The notes beneath the pieces were generated by a model, which saw nothing but the letters and a program-made list of their open reading frames with translations, was not told the origin of the DNA and did not search any database. Positions 45,866 to 54,993 of a stretch of DNA of 64,000 bases are shown here, in pieces. Source of the DNA: Sphingopyxis sp. OAS728 (GTDB lineage: Bacteria > Pseudomonadota > Alphaproteobacteria > Sphingomonadales > Sphingomonadaceae); contig NZ_JADBDT010000001.1 of the NCBI RefSeq assembly GCF_014873485.1, positions 3,528,501 through 3,592,500 on the forward strand. Direction: 5' to 3'. The first letter of the stretch is position 1. The number at the start of each line of letters is the position of its first letter. The translations under genes and the position numbers were made by a program.

Positions 45866-46963
45866 CTATTCCTCGGTCCGGATCAAAATCATCTCGCCGA
45901 TCAGCGCGAACAGGATAAACGGGCCCCAAGCGGCGAGGAAGGGCGAATAGGCACCGAGGTCGCCCATCGCGAGCGCGAAATTGTCGGCGACGAAATAGGC
46001 GAAACCGAGCCCCATGCCGAGGATCGCGCGGATGAAGAGCTTGCCCGAACGCGCAAGCCCGAACGCCGCGACGGCGCCGAGCAGCGGCATCAGGATTGCC
46101 GACAGCGGCCCCGAAATCTTGTGCCACAGTACGCCCTTCAGCGCATCGACCGGACGTCCCGCAGCCTCGAGGTCGGCGATCGCCGATTGCAGTTTCAGGA
46201 AGGGCAGTTCGTCGCCATCGACCTGCGCCAGCGTGAACTGGTCGGGGCGGACGTTCTTTGCCGCGATGATCGTGCCGAGCGGTTCGAGCGTGCCTGAGCG
46301 GCGCATGAAGCGCTTCGCGCCCGTCAGTTCCCAGCCGCCCGGCACCGCGCGCGCGCTGTCCGCAGTCAGCATCGACGACAGCACGCCGCCGGTGCGTTCA
46401 TAGATCGTCACATAGCCGAGGGTGATGACCGGCCCGCTGGTATCGACCGTCGTCGCGTTGATCAGGTCGTCGCCGTCGCGGACCCAGATATTCGTGCGGA
46501 TGCCGCTGTCCTTGGGGACTTGCTTATATTCGACCTTTTGCCACGCGCTGAGCGCCGCGGTCGATCGCGTGACGATGCGTTCGTTGAAAGCAAAGCTGAT
46601 GCCCGCGACGAGCAAGGCGGCGAGGAACAAAGGCGCAAGCACCTGATGCGCCGACATGCCCGCCGCCTTCATCGCGATGACCTCGCTGTTCTGGTTCAGC
46701 GTCACCATCGTCAATATCGTGCCGAGCAGCACCGAAAATGGCAGGAAGGTCTCGACGATCTGCGGCAGCCGCATCCCGACATAGCGCCACACATCGGAGT
46801 CGCTGTTGCCCGCGACCGCAAGGATCTTGCCGCTCTCGCCGAGCAGGTCGAGCGTCTGCAGGATCAGCACCAGCGCGAACAGGATCGAGAAGGAGCGAAC
46901 GAGGAAGAGGCGGCCGACGTAGAGCGCCATCGTGCGCGACGGGAAAAAGTGGAGTTGATGCAT
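45866..46963 (-). CDS. lptG: LPS export ABC transporter permease LptG
   Basis: 365 residues of the YjgP/YjgQ family: three N-terminal helices, a periplasmic beta-jellyroll domain and three C-terminal helices. The coupling region has ETFLPFSVLLGTILTMVTLNQNSEVIAMKAAGMS, and the end is FILFALIGEMILI. With LptF and LptB it extracts LPS from the inner membrane. The start codon directly follows the lptF stop codon with no gap. Confidence 0.93.
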   Translation of the reverse strand: MHQLHFFPSRTMALYVGRLFLVRSFSILFALVLILQTLDLLGESGKILAVAGNSDSDVWRYVGMRLPQIVETFLPFSVLLGTILTMVTLNQNSEVIAMKAAGMSAHQVLAPLFLAALLVAGISFAFNERIVTRSTAALSAWQKVEYKQVPKDSGIRTNIWVRDGDDLINATTVDTSGPVITLGYVTIYERTGGVLSSMLTADSARAVPGGWELTGAKRFMRRSGTLEPLGTIIAAKNVRPDQFTLAQVDGDELPFLKLQSAIADLEAAGRPVDALKGVLWHKISGPLSAILMPLLGAVAAFGLARSGKLFIRAILGMGLGFAYFVADNFALAMGDLGAYSPFLAAWGPFILFALIGEMILIRTEE

Positions 46964-48184
46964 TTAGGTCGGGCTCTCCACCAGCCGCGGCTTGCGCTGG
47001 AACATCGTCAGCATCGCGCGAATCTTCTGCCCCGCCTTGGCCGCGACGCGTTCGAGCGCACCGATCGGCTGACCGCCCGGGACATGCGCAACGACATAAT
47101 ACATCCAGATCGCGAGCGCCGCGAACAAGAGATAGGGCACCCACAGCGCGATCAGCGGATCGACCGTGCCGCGCGCACCCAGATCCTCGGCATATTGGTT
47201 GATCTTGTGCTGCGTCACCAGCAGCACGATCGACAGAAAGACGCCGAGCGACGAGGTCGATCTTTTGGGCGGGATCGCGAGCGCGATCGCGATCAGCGGG
47301 ATCAGGAACATCGACATCACTTCGACGATGCGGAAATGGAAATTTGCCCGCGATTCGAGCCGCGTCTGCACCGACTGGCTCTTGTCCTTGCCGGCGACGA
47401 ACAGTTCGGGGATCGTCATTTCGCGGTCGGCGCCGCCGCGCAGGCGGAACGCCTCGATCTTGGGCAGCGGGATCGGCAGGTCATGATTGTCGAAGGTCAG
47501 GACGCGGGGAACCGCAAATTTCGGCGATTCATGGATCAGCACGCCCTGCGACAGCCGCAGGATGATCGTATTCGGATCGTCGGTCGCAAGGAACTGGCCG
47601 CGCGCCGCAGTCGCCGACACGCGCTGGCCGTCCTTCTGTTCGCCGCGCACGAAAATGCCTCGCAGGCTGCGCCCGTCGTTATAGCTTTCCTCGATCCGGA
47701 GCGTCATGCGGTCGCCCATTTTGGTGAATTCGCCGACCTTGATCGACGCACCGAGCGCACCCGAGCGGAGCTCGAACTGCAAGCCTTCATAGGCGTAGCG
47801 CGCGACAGGCTGGATGAAGCCGACGATCGCCAGATTGAGCGCCGCGAGCGCGATCGCATAAGCAAAGGGCACCCGCATCAGCCGCCCGAAACTCATCCCC
47901 ACGCCCTTCAGCACATCGAGCTCGCTTGAGGTCGCAAGCCGTCGGAAAGCAAGGAGAATCCCGAGCATCAGCCCGATCGGGATGCCGAGCGAAAGATATT
48001 CGGGGATCAGGTTCGCAAGCATGCGCCACACGACGCTGACCGGGCCGCCTTCCGTGGCGACGAAATCGAAAAGGCGGAGCATTTTTTCGAGCACGAGCAG
48101 CATCGCCGACAGGACGAGCGTGCCGAGCATCGGGAAGAAAATGAGCCGCGCGATGTAGCGGTCGATGGCAGGAAGCTTATTCAA
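46964..48184 (-). CDS. lptF: LPS export ABC transporter permease LptF
   Basis: 406 residues, first gene of the lptFG pair. The frame starts with TTG (48184), since no ATG gives the expected N-terminus (NKLPAIDRYIARLIFFPMLG). YjgP/YjgQ family blocks are LSLGIPIGLMLGILLAFRRLATSSELDVLKGVGMS and C-terminal helices with IPLIAIALAIPPKR. It makes up the permease heterodimer of the Lpt machine with LptG. Confidence 0.93.
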   Translation of the reverse strand: MNKLPAIDRYIARLIFFPMLGTLVLSAMLLVLEKMLRLFDFVATEGGPVSVVWRMLANLIPEYLSLGIPIGLMLGILLAFRRLATSSELDVLKGVGMSFGRLMRVPFAYAIALAALNLAIVGFIQPVARYAYEGLQFELRSGALGASIKVGEFTKMGDRMTLRIEESYNDGRSLRGIFVRGEQKDGQRVSATAARGQFLATDDPNTIILRLSQGVLIHESPKFAVPRVLTFDNHDLPIPLPKIEAFRLRGGADREMTIPELFVAGKDKSQSVQTRLESRANFHFRIVEVMSMFLIPLIAIALAIPPKRSTSSLGVFLSIVLLVTQHKINQYAEDLGARGTVDPLIALWVPYLLFAALAIWMYYVVAHVPGGQPIGALERVAAKAGQKIRAMLTMFQRKPRLVESPT

Positions 48185-48317
48185 TCTTTGGTCGCCCCAT
48201 CACCATGATTTGGCCGCAGTTGTTTCCGATATGCCGATTCAAGGGCGACAGGGACCCATGTCGGCGCGCGTTTTTGCGCTCGCGGAGATGGCTATAGCCT
48301 CTGGAGGTTTTGAGGTC

Positions 48318-48791
48318 ATGTCGAAATTTGTATCCGCTCTGCTTGCTGTTTCGGTGCTGGTTTTTGCCGCATCGGCGCAGGCAGAAGGCCGGGTCATCTC
48401 GAACGATCTGTCGAAGTGCAGAAGCGGTCCGTCGACGCTGGTCCAGATCAGCGGTGTCAAGGCGTCGACCGGCAAGATCCGCGTGCAAAGCTATCGCGGG
48501 ACGGCGGACGAGTGGTTGGCCAAGGGACGTTGGCTTGCCCGCGTCGAAGTGCCGGCGCGCGCCGGAACGATGACCGTTTGCGTGCCGCTGCCCGAAGCCG
48601 GCGTGTACGGCATTGCCGTGCGCCACGACGTCAACGGCAATGGCAAGACCGACCTGCGCGCCGATGGCGGCGGGATGTCGAACAATCCCAGCATCAACGT
48701 CTTCAACCTCGGCAAGCCGAGCTACCGCAAGACGGCCTTTTCGGTTGGAGAGTCGCCCAAGACGATCTCCATCTCGATGAAATATATGTGA
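48318..48791 (+). CDS. Secreted DUF2141 family protein
   Basis: 157 residues; ATG at 48318 with TGAGG upstream. Signal peptide MSKFVSALLAVSVLVFAASAQA is followed by an Ig-like beta domain with VQISGVKASTGKIRVQSYRG, YGIAVRHDVNGNGKTDLRADG (calcium-loop-like Asp/Asn cluster) and a C-terminal SISMKYM. DUF2141 proteins are periplasmic or outer-surface beta proteins with unknown role. It is seven bases before the lipid kinase gene. Confidence 0.88.
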   Translation: MSKFVSALLAVSVLVFAASAQAEGRVISNDLSKCRSGPSTLVQISGVKASTGKIRVQSYRGTADEWLAKGRWLARVEVPARAGTMTVCVPLPEAGVYGIAVRHDVNGNGKTDLRADGGGMSNNPSINVFNLGKPSYRKTAFSVGESPKTISISMKYM

Positions 48792-48797
48792 TCGGAT

Positions 48798-49772
48798 ATG
48801 GCTAGCGTCGCGCTCCTTTCGAATCCACGCTCGACGGGCAACCGCTCGTTGTTGCCGCGGGTTCGCGAATATTGCGCGGCGCACCCCGATATCTTCCACT
48901 ATGAGGTCGAGGACGTCGACCAGATCGAAAAAGCCATCCGCACGATGGCGATGGTCGGCCCGCGCGTCGTCGTGATCAACGGCGGCGACGGTACGGTGCA
49001 GGCTGCGCTGACCGAAATTTATTCGGGCGATCATTTTGGCGGCTCGCCGCCGCCGGTCGCGGTGCTTCCGAACGGCAAGACCAATTTGATCGCGCTCGAC
49101 CTCGGTGCCGAGGGCGATCCGATCAAGGCGCTCGAACGCGTGCTCGAACTCGTCGAAACGGGCCGGCTGGAGGATCATGTTATCCAGCGCCAGCTGATCT
49201 CGCTCGACAGCGGCGGCGAAGAGCGGCCGGTGCTCGGCATGTTCCTCGGCGGGGCCTATCTTGCCGACGTGATGCTCTATTGCCGCAACCGCATCTATCC
49301 GCTCGGCCTGCCGAACGGGATCTCGCATTTCCTCGCGGCGATCCTCGGTATGTTTGCGATCATCTTCGGGATCGGCGGCGGACGCCTGCCGCCCAAGCCC
49401 GAAAATATGACCGTGTCGCTGATCCGGCAGGGCGAGTATAAGGGCAAATTCTCGCTGTTGATCGTCACGACGCTGGAGAAATTGCTGCTCAGCATCCGTA
49501 CCAGCGAAGCGCATGGCACCAACGGGAATATGAAGATGCTGGCGACCGACAGCAATGTCGGGGCGATGTTCCGCATGCTCGGTGGGGCATGGCGCGGGAC
49601 GCTGGGGCAGAAGCAACTCGACGGCGTGCATTTCCAGCAGGGCGACGAAATCCGCATCGAGGGCGAGCGGTCGAACGTCATCCTCGACGGCGAAATCTTC
49701 CAGGCCAAGCATGGCATGCCGATCATCCTGACCTCGACGCAGCCAGTTCCCTTCCTGCGCCTCGCTGCCTGA
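48798..49772 (+). CDS. Diacylglycerol-kinase-family lipid kinase
   Basis: 324 residues. The DAGK catalytic motif GGDGTVQAAL and the ATP-binding N-terminus ALLSNPRSTGNR are clear. The Mg and lipid region includes PNGKTNLIALDLG, and the C-terminal part has IRIEGERSNVILDGEIFQ, as in YegS-type enzymes. It could phosphorylate diacylglycerol, ceramide or a sphingoid base; proximity to spt makes a sphingolipid substrate plausible. It is ten bases before the Tam41-like gene and may be co-transcribed with it. Confidence 0.88.
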   Translation: MASVALLSNPRSTGNRSLLPRVREYCAAHPDIFHYEVEDVDQIEKAIRTMAMVGPRVVVINGGDGTVQAALTEIYSGDHFGGSPPPVAVLPNGKTNLIALDLGAEGDPIKALERVLELVETGRLEDHVIQRQLISLDSGGEERPVLGMFLGGAYLADVMLYCRNRIYPLGLPNGISHFLAAILGMFAIIFGIGGGRLPPKPENMTVSLIRQGEYKGKFSLLIVTTLEKLLLSIRTSEAHGTNGNMKMLATDSNVGAMFRMLGGAWRGTLGQKQLDGVHFQQGDEIRIEGERSNVILDGEIFQAKHGMPIILTSTQPVPFLRLAA

Positions 49773-49782
49773 GCGCTTACGC

Positions 49783-50643
49783 GTGTCCGACCTGATCGAT
49801 CTGGTCCGCGCCGAACTGGCGACCCCCGTCGACCCGCGCGCCGCCGCGATGGCGCGCGCGATCGCGGCCGAATATCCCGGCAGTGCGCGCGCGGTGCTGT
49901 TTTACGGCAGCTGCCTGCGCGAGAGCGAACTCGACGGGTTGATGCTCGATTTCTATCTGATCGTGTCGGACTATAGCGACGCTTATCCCAAACGCTGGAT
50001 GGCGGTCGCCAACCGGCTGATCCCGCCCAATGTCTTCCCGTTCCAGCACGACGGGCTGATCGCCAAATATGCGGTGCTCAGCGAGGCCGATTTCGACCGG
50101 CTGAACGGTGCGGAGACGCGCAATGTTTCGGTGTGGGCGCGCTTTGCGCAGCCGTCGCGGCTTGTCTGGGCGGTCGACGATACTGCGCGCGATCGCGCCG
50201 TCGCCGCAGTGGCGCGCGCGGCACCGACGCTGCTTGCCGCAGCGGGCAGCGTCGACGGCGAAGCGCCCCTCGACTGGTGGCGCCGCGCCTTTTCGCTCAC
50301 TTATTCGGTAGAACTGCGCGCCGAGCGCACGAGCCGCGCGCAGTCGGTCGTCGACGCCGACGCCAGGCGTTACGAACGGTTCAGTCCCCCTGCGATCGCC
50401 GCGATCCCGTCCGATGCACGTGGCGGCGGCTGGGCGCGGCGGCGGCTGGAGGGCAAGGCGCTCAGCATCGCGCGGCTTGCCAAGGCCAGCCTGACCTATG
50501 CCGGCGGGATCGATTATCTAGCGTGGAAGATCAACCGCCACGCGGGGACGAAGATCGAGATCAAGCCTTGGCAGCGCCGCTGGCCGCTCGTCGCCGCGCT
50601 GACGCTGGTTCCGCGTTTGATGAAGAGCGGGGCTATTCGGTAA
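49783..50643 (+). CDS. Tam41-like nucleotidyltransferase (candidate CDP-lipid synthase)
   Basis: 286 residues from a GTG start. The N-terminal half has the nucleotidyltransferase-like VLFYGSCLRESELDGL followed by an LDFYLIV acidic strand. The rest follows the mitochondrial CDP-diacylglycerol synthase Tam41 from memory: IAKYAVLSEADFDR (Tam41 has KYGVVSMETL), AFSLTYSVELRAE and SVVDADARRYERF, and a C-terminal ASLTYAGGIDYLAWKINR (Tam41: KGVFTAGITKSIKYAW). It probably activates phosphatidate or ceramide phosphate with CTP. Catalytic function is inferred. Confidence 0.6.
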   Translation: MSDLIDLVRAELATPVDPRAAAMARAIAAEYPGSARAVLFYGSCLRESELDGLMLDFYLIVSDYSDAYPKRWMAVANRLIPPNVFPFQHDGLIAKYAVLSEADFDRLNGAETRNVSVWARFAQPSRLVWAVDDTARDRAVAAVARAAPTLLAAAGSVDGEAPLDWWRRAFSLTYSVELRAERTSRAQSVVDADARRYERFSPPAIAAIPSDARGGGWARRRLEGKALSIARLAKASLTYAGGIDYLAWKINRHAGTKIEIKPWQRRWPLVAALTLVPRLMKSGAIR

Positions 50644-50652
50644 CGCCCGACC

Positions 50653-52617
50653 TTAACTCGCGAGCCGCTGCCCTTCGGTCGGCCGCGGGTGGCCGCTCCG
50701 CCGGATCGCCTGATCGAGCGCGGCGAGGGTGAAGGGTTTGCGCAGCACGTCATGGTCGCCGAAACTGGCGATCTCGCTCGCATCGCCGGCATAGCCCGTC
50801 ACGAACAGCACGGGCAGGTCGGGCCAGCGCTGTTTCAGCTGCGCGATCATTTCCGGGCCGGTGAGCTTGGGCATCAGCACGTCGGTCAGAATCAGGTCGA
50901 ACCCGTTTCGTCCCTCTGCCAGCTGTCCTTCGACCAATGTTTCGGCTTCGAGCGGGTTGCCGCACGCGACCGCGGTATGGCCGAGCTCGCCGACCGCCTC
51001 GACCGTCGCGGCAAGGACGCGCTGGTCGTCCTCGACCACCAATATGTTCAGCGCATGATCGGGCAATGCCGGGTGCGCAGCGACGTCGCCTTGCGTCGTG
51101 TCGGTCGCGGCGTCGAGCCCCGATGTGGTCACGGGCAGCAGCATCGCGACGCTCGTGCCCTCGCCCTCGGTCGATGAAATCTGGACCTCGCCCCCCGATT
51201 GGCGGCAGAAGGCGAAGACTTGGCTCATGCCAAGGCCGGTGCCCTGGCCAGCGGGCTTGGTCGTGTAAAAGGGATCGAAGACGCGTTCGAGCACCTCGGG
51301 CGACATGCCGCAGCCGGTGTCGATCACGCGCACCGCCAGCGCCTTGCCTTCGCCGTCGTCGAGCGTCTGGATCGTCAGCGATCCATTGCCGTTCATCGCG
51401 TCGCGCGCATTGACCGCAAGGTTGAGCAGCGCATTTTCGAATTGCTGCCGGTCGACCCAGCAGGCGTGGCCTGCGGCTTGCAGGTCGAGCGTCAGCGCGA
51501 TCCGGTCGCCGATCGTGCGTTCGATCAGCTCGCCAAAGCTCGCAATACAATCGTCGATCGTCACCATCTCGGGCCGCGCGGGCTCGGACCGGGCAAAGGT
51601 CAGCAGGCGGCGCGTCAGGTCGGCGGCGCGATTGGCACCGTCGAGCGCGTTGGCGAGGTGGCGCGACGCCTTTTCGGGCGCGCGCTGCGCCAGCTCGAGT
51701 CCGCCGACGACGACCGCCAGCATATTGTTGAAATCATGCGCGATGCCCCCGGTCAGCTGGCCGACCGCCTCCATCTTTTGCGCCTGGCGCAGCTGGGCTT
51801 CGGCGGCTTCGCGCTCGATCATCTCGCCGCGTAGCGCATCGTTCGCGTGCGCGAGTTCGGCGGTTCGCTCCTTGACCGCCGCCTCGAGCTGCATCGCGCG
51901 GTCGCTTTCAAAAAGCTGCTCGTTCCGCGCGAGCCGCCGTTCGCCTTCGGCGCGGATCAACGAGAAGGTCGTGCCGATCGCGATGACCGCCGCGCCCGCG
52001 CCAAGCAGCGAGAAGAGCAGGATCGCCTGGTTGAGATTGGCGCGATCGGCGATCGCGATCCGGTTCCGCTCGCGCAGCAAGGTACGTTCGTTGGCGATGA
52101 TCGCCGTCAGCAGCTTGTCGATCTGGCTCAGCCCCTGACCTTGCCCCGCGGCATAATATTTGGAGATGGCGGCGACGGTCTGGTTATAGTTTGCGCTGAG
52201 CGCGGCGTCGCCGAGCTGCGCGCCGCGAATGTCCATCTCGCGCGTCAGCTGTTCGACCAGTGCCATCTGCTTCGGGTTGTCGCGGACGTTGCGGCGCAAT
52301 TGCGTCATGAACTGCCGCGCACGCGCCCATTGATATTCATAGACGCGCCCGTCCGATTTCTGCAGCCCGACCGCGAAGCGGCCGAGCGCGGCCTCGGCGC
52401 GCGCGATCGCCGCGTCGACCGAGCGGGTCTGCGAAATCACCTCCATGCTCTGCGTCTGCCAGCCGAGCGAGCGATCATAATTGTCGTTGGCGCGCGCAAG
52501 CAGCACGAGCAGCGCCCCGACCACACCGGTCAGGATCGCTCCGAGGACGATCGTCGACCAGAAGCGAATACGCTCCCGCCGGCCGTCGTTTTCGCTGTCG
52601 CTATCCCGCTCGAACAC
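50653..52617 (-). CDS. Hybrid sensor histidine kinase with CHASE3-like sensor
   Basis: 654 residues from GTG at 52617. A first membrane helix (FWSTIVLGAILTGVVGALLVLL) and a second (about 200-220) flank a helical periplasmic domain typical of CHASE3 sensors. It is followed by a coiled coil, a HisKA domain with GGIAHDFNNMLAVVVGG (phospho-His), a HATPase with NARDAMNG, DTGCGM and GTGLGMS, and a C-terminal receiver with phospho-Asp in LILTDVLMPK. It lies downstream of spt on the same strand. The signal and the output are unknown. Confidence 0.92.
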   Translation of the reverse strand: MFERDSDSENDGRRERIRFWSTIVLGAILTGVVGALLVLLARANDNYDRSLGWQTQSMEVISQTRSVDAAIARAEAALGRFAVGLQKSDGRVYEYQWARARQFMTQLRRNVRDNPKQMALVEQLTREMDIRGAQLGDAALSANYNQTVAAISKYYAAGQGQGLSQIDKLLTAIIANERTLLRERNRIAIADRANLNQAILLFSLLGAGAAVIAIGTTFSLIRAEGERRLARNEQLFESDRAMQLEAAVKERTAELAHANDALRGEMIEREAAEAQLRQAQKMEAVGQLTGGIAHDFNNMLAVVVGGLELAQRAPEKASRHLANALDGANRAADLTRRLLTFARSEPARPEMVTIDDCIASFGELIERTIGDRIALTLDLQAAGHACWVDRQQFENALLNLAVNARDAMNGNGSLTIQTLDDGEGKALAVRVIDTGCGMSPEVLERVFDPFYTTKPAGQGTGLGMSQVFAFCRQSGGEVQISSTEGEGTSVAMLLPVTTSGLDAATDTTQGDVAAHPALPDHALNILVVEDDQRVLAATVEAVGELGHTAVACGNPLEAETLVEGQLAEGRNGFDLILTDVLMPKLTGPEMIAQLKQRWPDLPVLFVTGYAGDASEIASFGDHDVLRKPFTLAALDQAIRRSGHPRPTEGQRLAS

Positions 52618-52719
52618 GCGCTTCTCTTACCGGACAAGCGGGCCGCCGCAAAGCGCCGAAGGCTCCGCGGCTTCAACTCGCCCCGAAAAGGAATCCGCTG
52701 GTCGGCGGATGATCTCGGT

Positions 52720-53922
52720 TCAGCCGATAATCCCGACGCGCTGGCCCGCGCGCTCGAACCGGCCGAGGATCTCGCCGACCTGTTCGATCGTGTGTTCGGC
52801 GCACAGCGAACAACGCAGCAAGGTCATGCCCGCGGGTGTCGCGGGCGGGCGGGCGAGGTTGACGTAAAGCCCTTCTTCCAGAAGCGCTTCCCACATCATC
52901 GCACCGCGTTCGAGGTCGGGCATGATCACCGCGATGATCGCCGACTGCGGCTCCTCGGTGCCGAGCTGGAAGCCGAGGTCGCGCAGGCCCTTGTGCAACA
53001 CCTTCGAATTTTCCCACAGGTGCGCGCGCTTGTTCGACCCGTGCATCAGCTTGCGGATGCTCGTCGCGGCGGTCGCGACGACGCTCGGCGGCAGCGAGGC
53101 GGTGAACACATAGGGACGGCAGACAAGCCGCATGATCTCGAACTTCGGATGGTTCGAGACGCAGAAGCCGCCGACGGTGCCGACGCTCTTGCTGAACGTG
53201 CCGATGATGAAGTCGACATCGTCGATCACGCCCTGCGCCTCGGCGACGCCGCGGCCATGCTCGCCGATGAAGCCCATCGAATGCGCTTCGTCGACCAGCA
53301 CCATCGCGCCGGCTTCCTTCGAGACGCGGATCATTTCCTTCAGCGGCGCGATGTCGCCGAGCATCGAATAGACGCCCTCAAGGACGACGAGCTTGCCCGC
53401 TTCTGGCGGCAGGCGCTTCAGGCGCTTTTCGAGCGCCTCGACGTCATTATGGCGGAAGGCGACGATTTCGGCGTTGCCCATCGCGCAGCCGTCATAGATC
53501 GAGGCGTGGCTGTCGATGTCGAGGATGACATAGTCGCCCTTGCCGGCGATCGTCGAAATGATGCCAAGGTTCGCCTGGTAACCGGTCGAAAACACCATGG
53601 CATGATCCATGGCGTAGAATTCCTTGAGCGCGTCCTCGCACTCCTTGTGCCCCTGATAGGTGCCGTTGAGGACGCGGCTGCCGGTCGTGCCGCTGCCGAA
53701 CTTGTCGAGCGCATCCTTGCCCGCGGCGATGACATCCTCGTCGAAGGTCATGCCCATATAATTATAGGTGCCGAGCAGGATCGTCTCGCGCCCGTTGCAG
53801 ATCGCGACGGTGGGGGAGACGACGCGCTCCATCACCAGGCTGAACGGATCGGTGACGCCCGTTGCAAGCAGCTGCTCGCGCTGCTGGATCAGCGGGTCGA
53901 ATTTCGAGAAGAGATCGGTCAT
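52720..53922 (-). CDS. spt: Serine palmitoyltransferase
   Basis: 400 residues, the size of the homodimeric soluble Sphingomonas enzyme. It condenses serine with an acyl thioester to 3-ketosphinganine, the entry into sphingolipid synthesis. The alpha-oxoamine synthase features are GTYNYMGMT, GSGTTGSRVLNGT, DEAHSMGFIGEHGRG (cofactor Asp/His) and the PLP lysine in IIGTFSKSVGTVGG. The ACP gene is seven bases upstream on the same strand. Sphingolipids in place of LPS are a hallmark of Sphingomonadales. Confidence 0.96.
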   Translation of the reverse strand: MTDLFSKFDPLIQQREQLLATGVTDPFSLVMERVVSPTVAICNGRETILLGTYNYMGMTFDEDVIAAGKDALDKFGSGTTGSRVLNGTYQGHKECEDALKEFYAMDHAMVFSTGYQANLGIISTIAGKGDYVILDIDSHASIYDGCAMGNAEIVAFRHNDVEALEKRLKRLPPEAGKLVVLEGVYSMLGDIAPLKEMIRVSKEAGAMVLVDEAHSMGFIGEHGRGVAEAQGVIDDVDFIIGTFSKSVGTVGGFCVSNHPKFEIMRLVCRPYVFTASLPPSVVATAATSIRKLMHGSNKRAHLWENSKVLHKGLRDLGFQLGTEEPQSAIIAVIMPDLERGAMMWEALLEEGLYVNLARPPATPAGMTLLRCSLCAEHTIEQVGEILGRFERAGQRVGIIG

Positions 53923-53929
53923 CGCGCTG

Positions 53930-54166
53930 TCAGCCCTGGAGTTTCTCGACCGCGGCGACCAGCTGGCCGACCGTTTCGATTTCGGCCTGCATGTTCATGC
54001 TGATGATGATATCGAACGTGTCCTCGACCTCGGCGACGAAATCCATCACCGTCAGGCTGTCCCATTCGAGGTCGCCGGCAAAGGTCGTGGCATCGGTCAG
54101 CTCGACGCCCTTCTTGTTGAATGGGCCGATCAGGCCGAAAATCTGGTCGCGCAGGGCGGTGCTCAT
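53930..54166 (-). CDS. Acyl carrier protein for sphingolipid synthesis
   Basis: 78 residues from MSTALRDQIF; the much longer frame upstream is not coding. The phosphopantetheine serine is in LEWDSLTVMDFVAEVEDTF, with the usual helix II acidic residues. It is the first gene of the acp-spt pair, so it probably supplies the acyl chain to serine palmitoyltransferase, as shown for the AcpR-type carrier in relatives. Confidence 0.9.
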   Translation of the reverse strand: MSTALRDQIFGLIGPFNKKGVELTDATTFAGDLEWDSLTVMDFVAEVEDTFDIIISMNMQAEIETVGQLVAAVEKLQG

Positions 54167-54317
54167 GGGATGCGTCCTATAAAGGAATAAAGTTGCGTGC
54201 GGCATGCCGCGAAGGCTCCCGATTGGCAAGCGAATGCGGCGGGAACAGGGCAGCATCTTGCCGCTGGCGGGACTTCGTGGCATCCCTGTGACGGGTCGCC
54301 AGCAGGGGCAGCTTGGC

Positions 54318-54890
54318 ATGGATAGCGCAGATTCAAAGGCATCGCCCGAACGGCCGGCGATTTCTTTTCCGCCGAACGCGGTGCATCTGGTGCGCACCAA
54401 CCAGCAGATCACGATGCAATTGTCGCAAATGGCCGATCAAAAGGCGTCGATCCTGATGGGCGCGACCTTTGTCGTTTTCACGCTCGCGATCGGGCAGGCG
54501 CGCGCCGGGGCAGGGGCGCTCGCGATACCGCTCGCGATCCTCGCGACCTTTTCCTTCCTCTCGGCGCTGCTCGCGGTGTCGGCGGTGCTGCCGCGCGTCG
54601 GAAAGGCGCCGCCCGTCGTCTACAAGGACGGCAAGGATCACAGCAATATCCTGTTCTTCGGTCGCTTCGAACAGATGGACGAGGATGAGTTCATCGATGC
54701 CGTGAAAACGCGCCTGCGCACCGAGGAAGATCTTTACGAGACGATGCTGCGCGATACTTACCAGAATGGCGTCGTGCTCGCGCGGCGCAAATATCGCTAT
54801 CTGGCTTATGCGTACCGGCTGTTCGTCGTCGGACTGACGCTGACCTTCATCGCATTCGGGGTCGAGATGGCGATGTTGGGGGGCAACTAG
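54318..54890 (+). CDS. Pycsar-effector-like (PycTM/DUF5706) membrane protein
   Basis: 190 residues from MDSADSKASPER; an in-frame ATG at 54204 upstream is less likely. A first helix pair (about 50-95, ADQKASILMGATFVVFTLAIG) and a C-terminal helix (about 165-187) flank a cytoplasmic segment with YKDGKDHSNILFFGRF. This is the layout of the Pycsar effector transmembrane domain seen in antiphage systems. There is no cyclase gene beside it, so a role in defence is not supported; it may be a conserved housekeeping relative. Confidence 0.65.
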   Translation: MDSADSKASPERPAISFPPNAVHLVRTNQQITMQLSQMADQKASILMGATFVVFTLAIGQARAGAGALAIPLAILATFSFLSALLAVSAVLPRVGKAPPVVYKDGKDHSNILFFGRFEQMDEDEFIDAVKTRLRTEEDLYETMLRDTYQNGVVLARRKYRYLAYAYRLFVVGLTLTFIAFGVEMAMLGGN

Positions 54891-54993
54891 GGTACGCCTT
54901 GCTGTTGCCTTTCTGCCACCCTCCCCAACAAATGAACCGCTAAAAACCGCCCAGTATTGAACCTCGGGACCCCCGCGCCTATCCGGGCCGGCT

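Noticed and set aside
51847..54003. 718-codon plus-strand frame over kinase, spt and ACP genes
   Set aside because: Opposite-strand shadow; the spt, ACP and kinase genes account for the whole stretch.
54318..54890. A complete Pycsar antiphage system
   Set aside because: Only an effector-like membrane protein is present; no nucleotidyl cyclase gene lies beside it.
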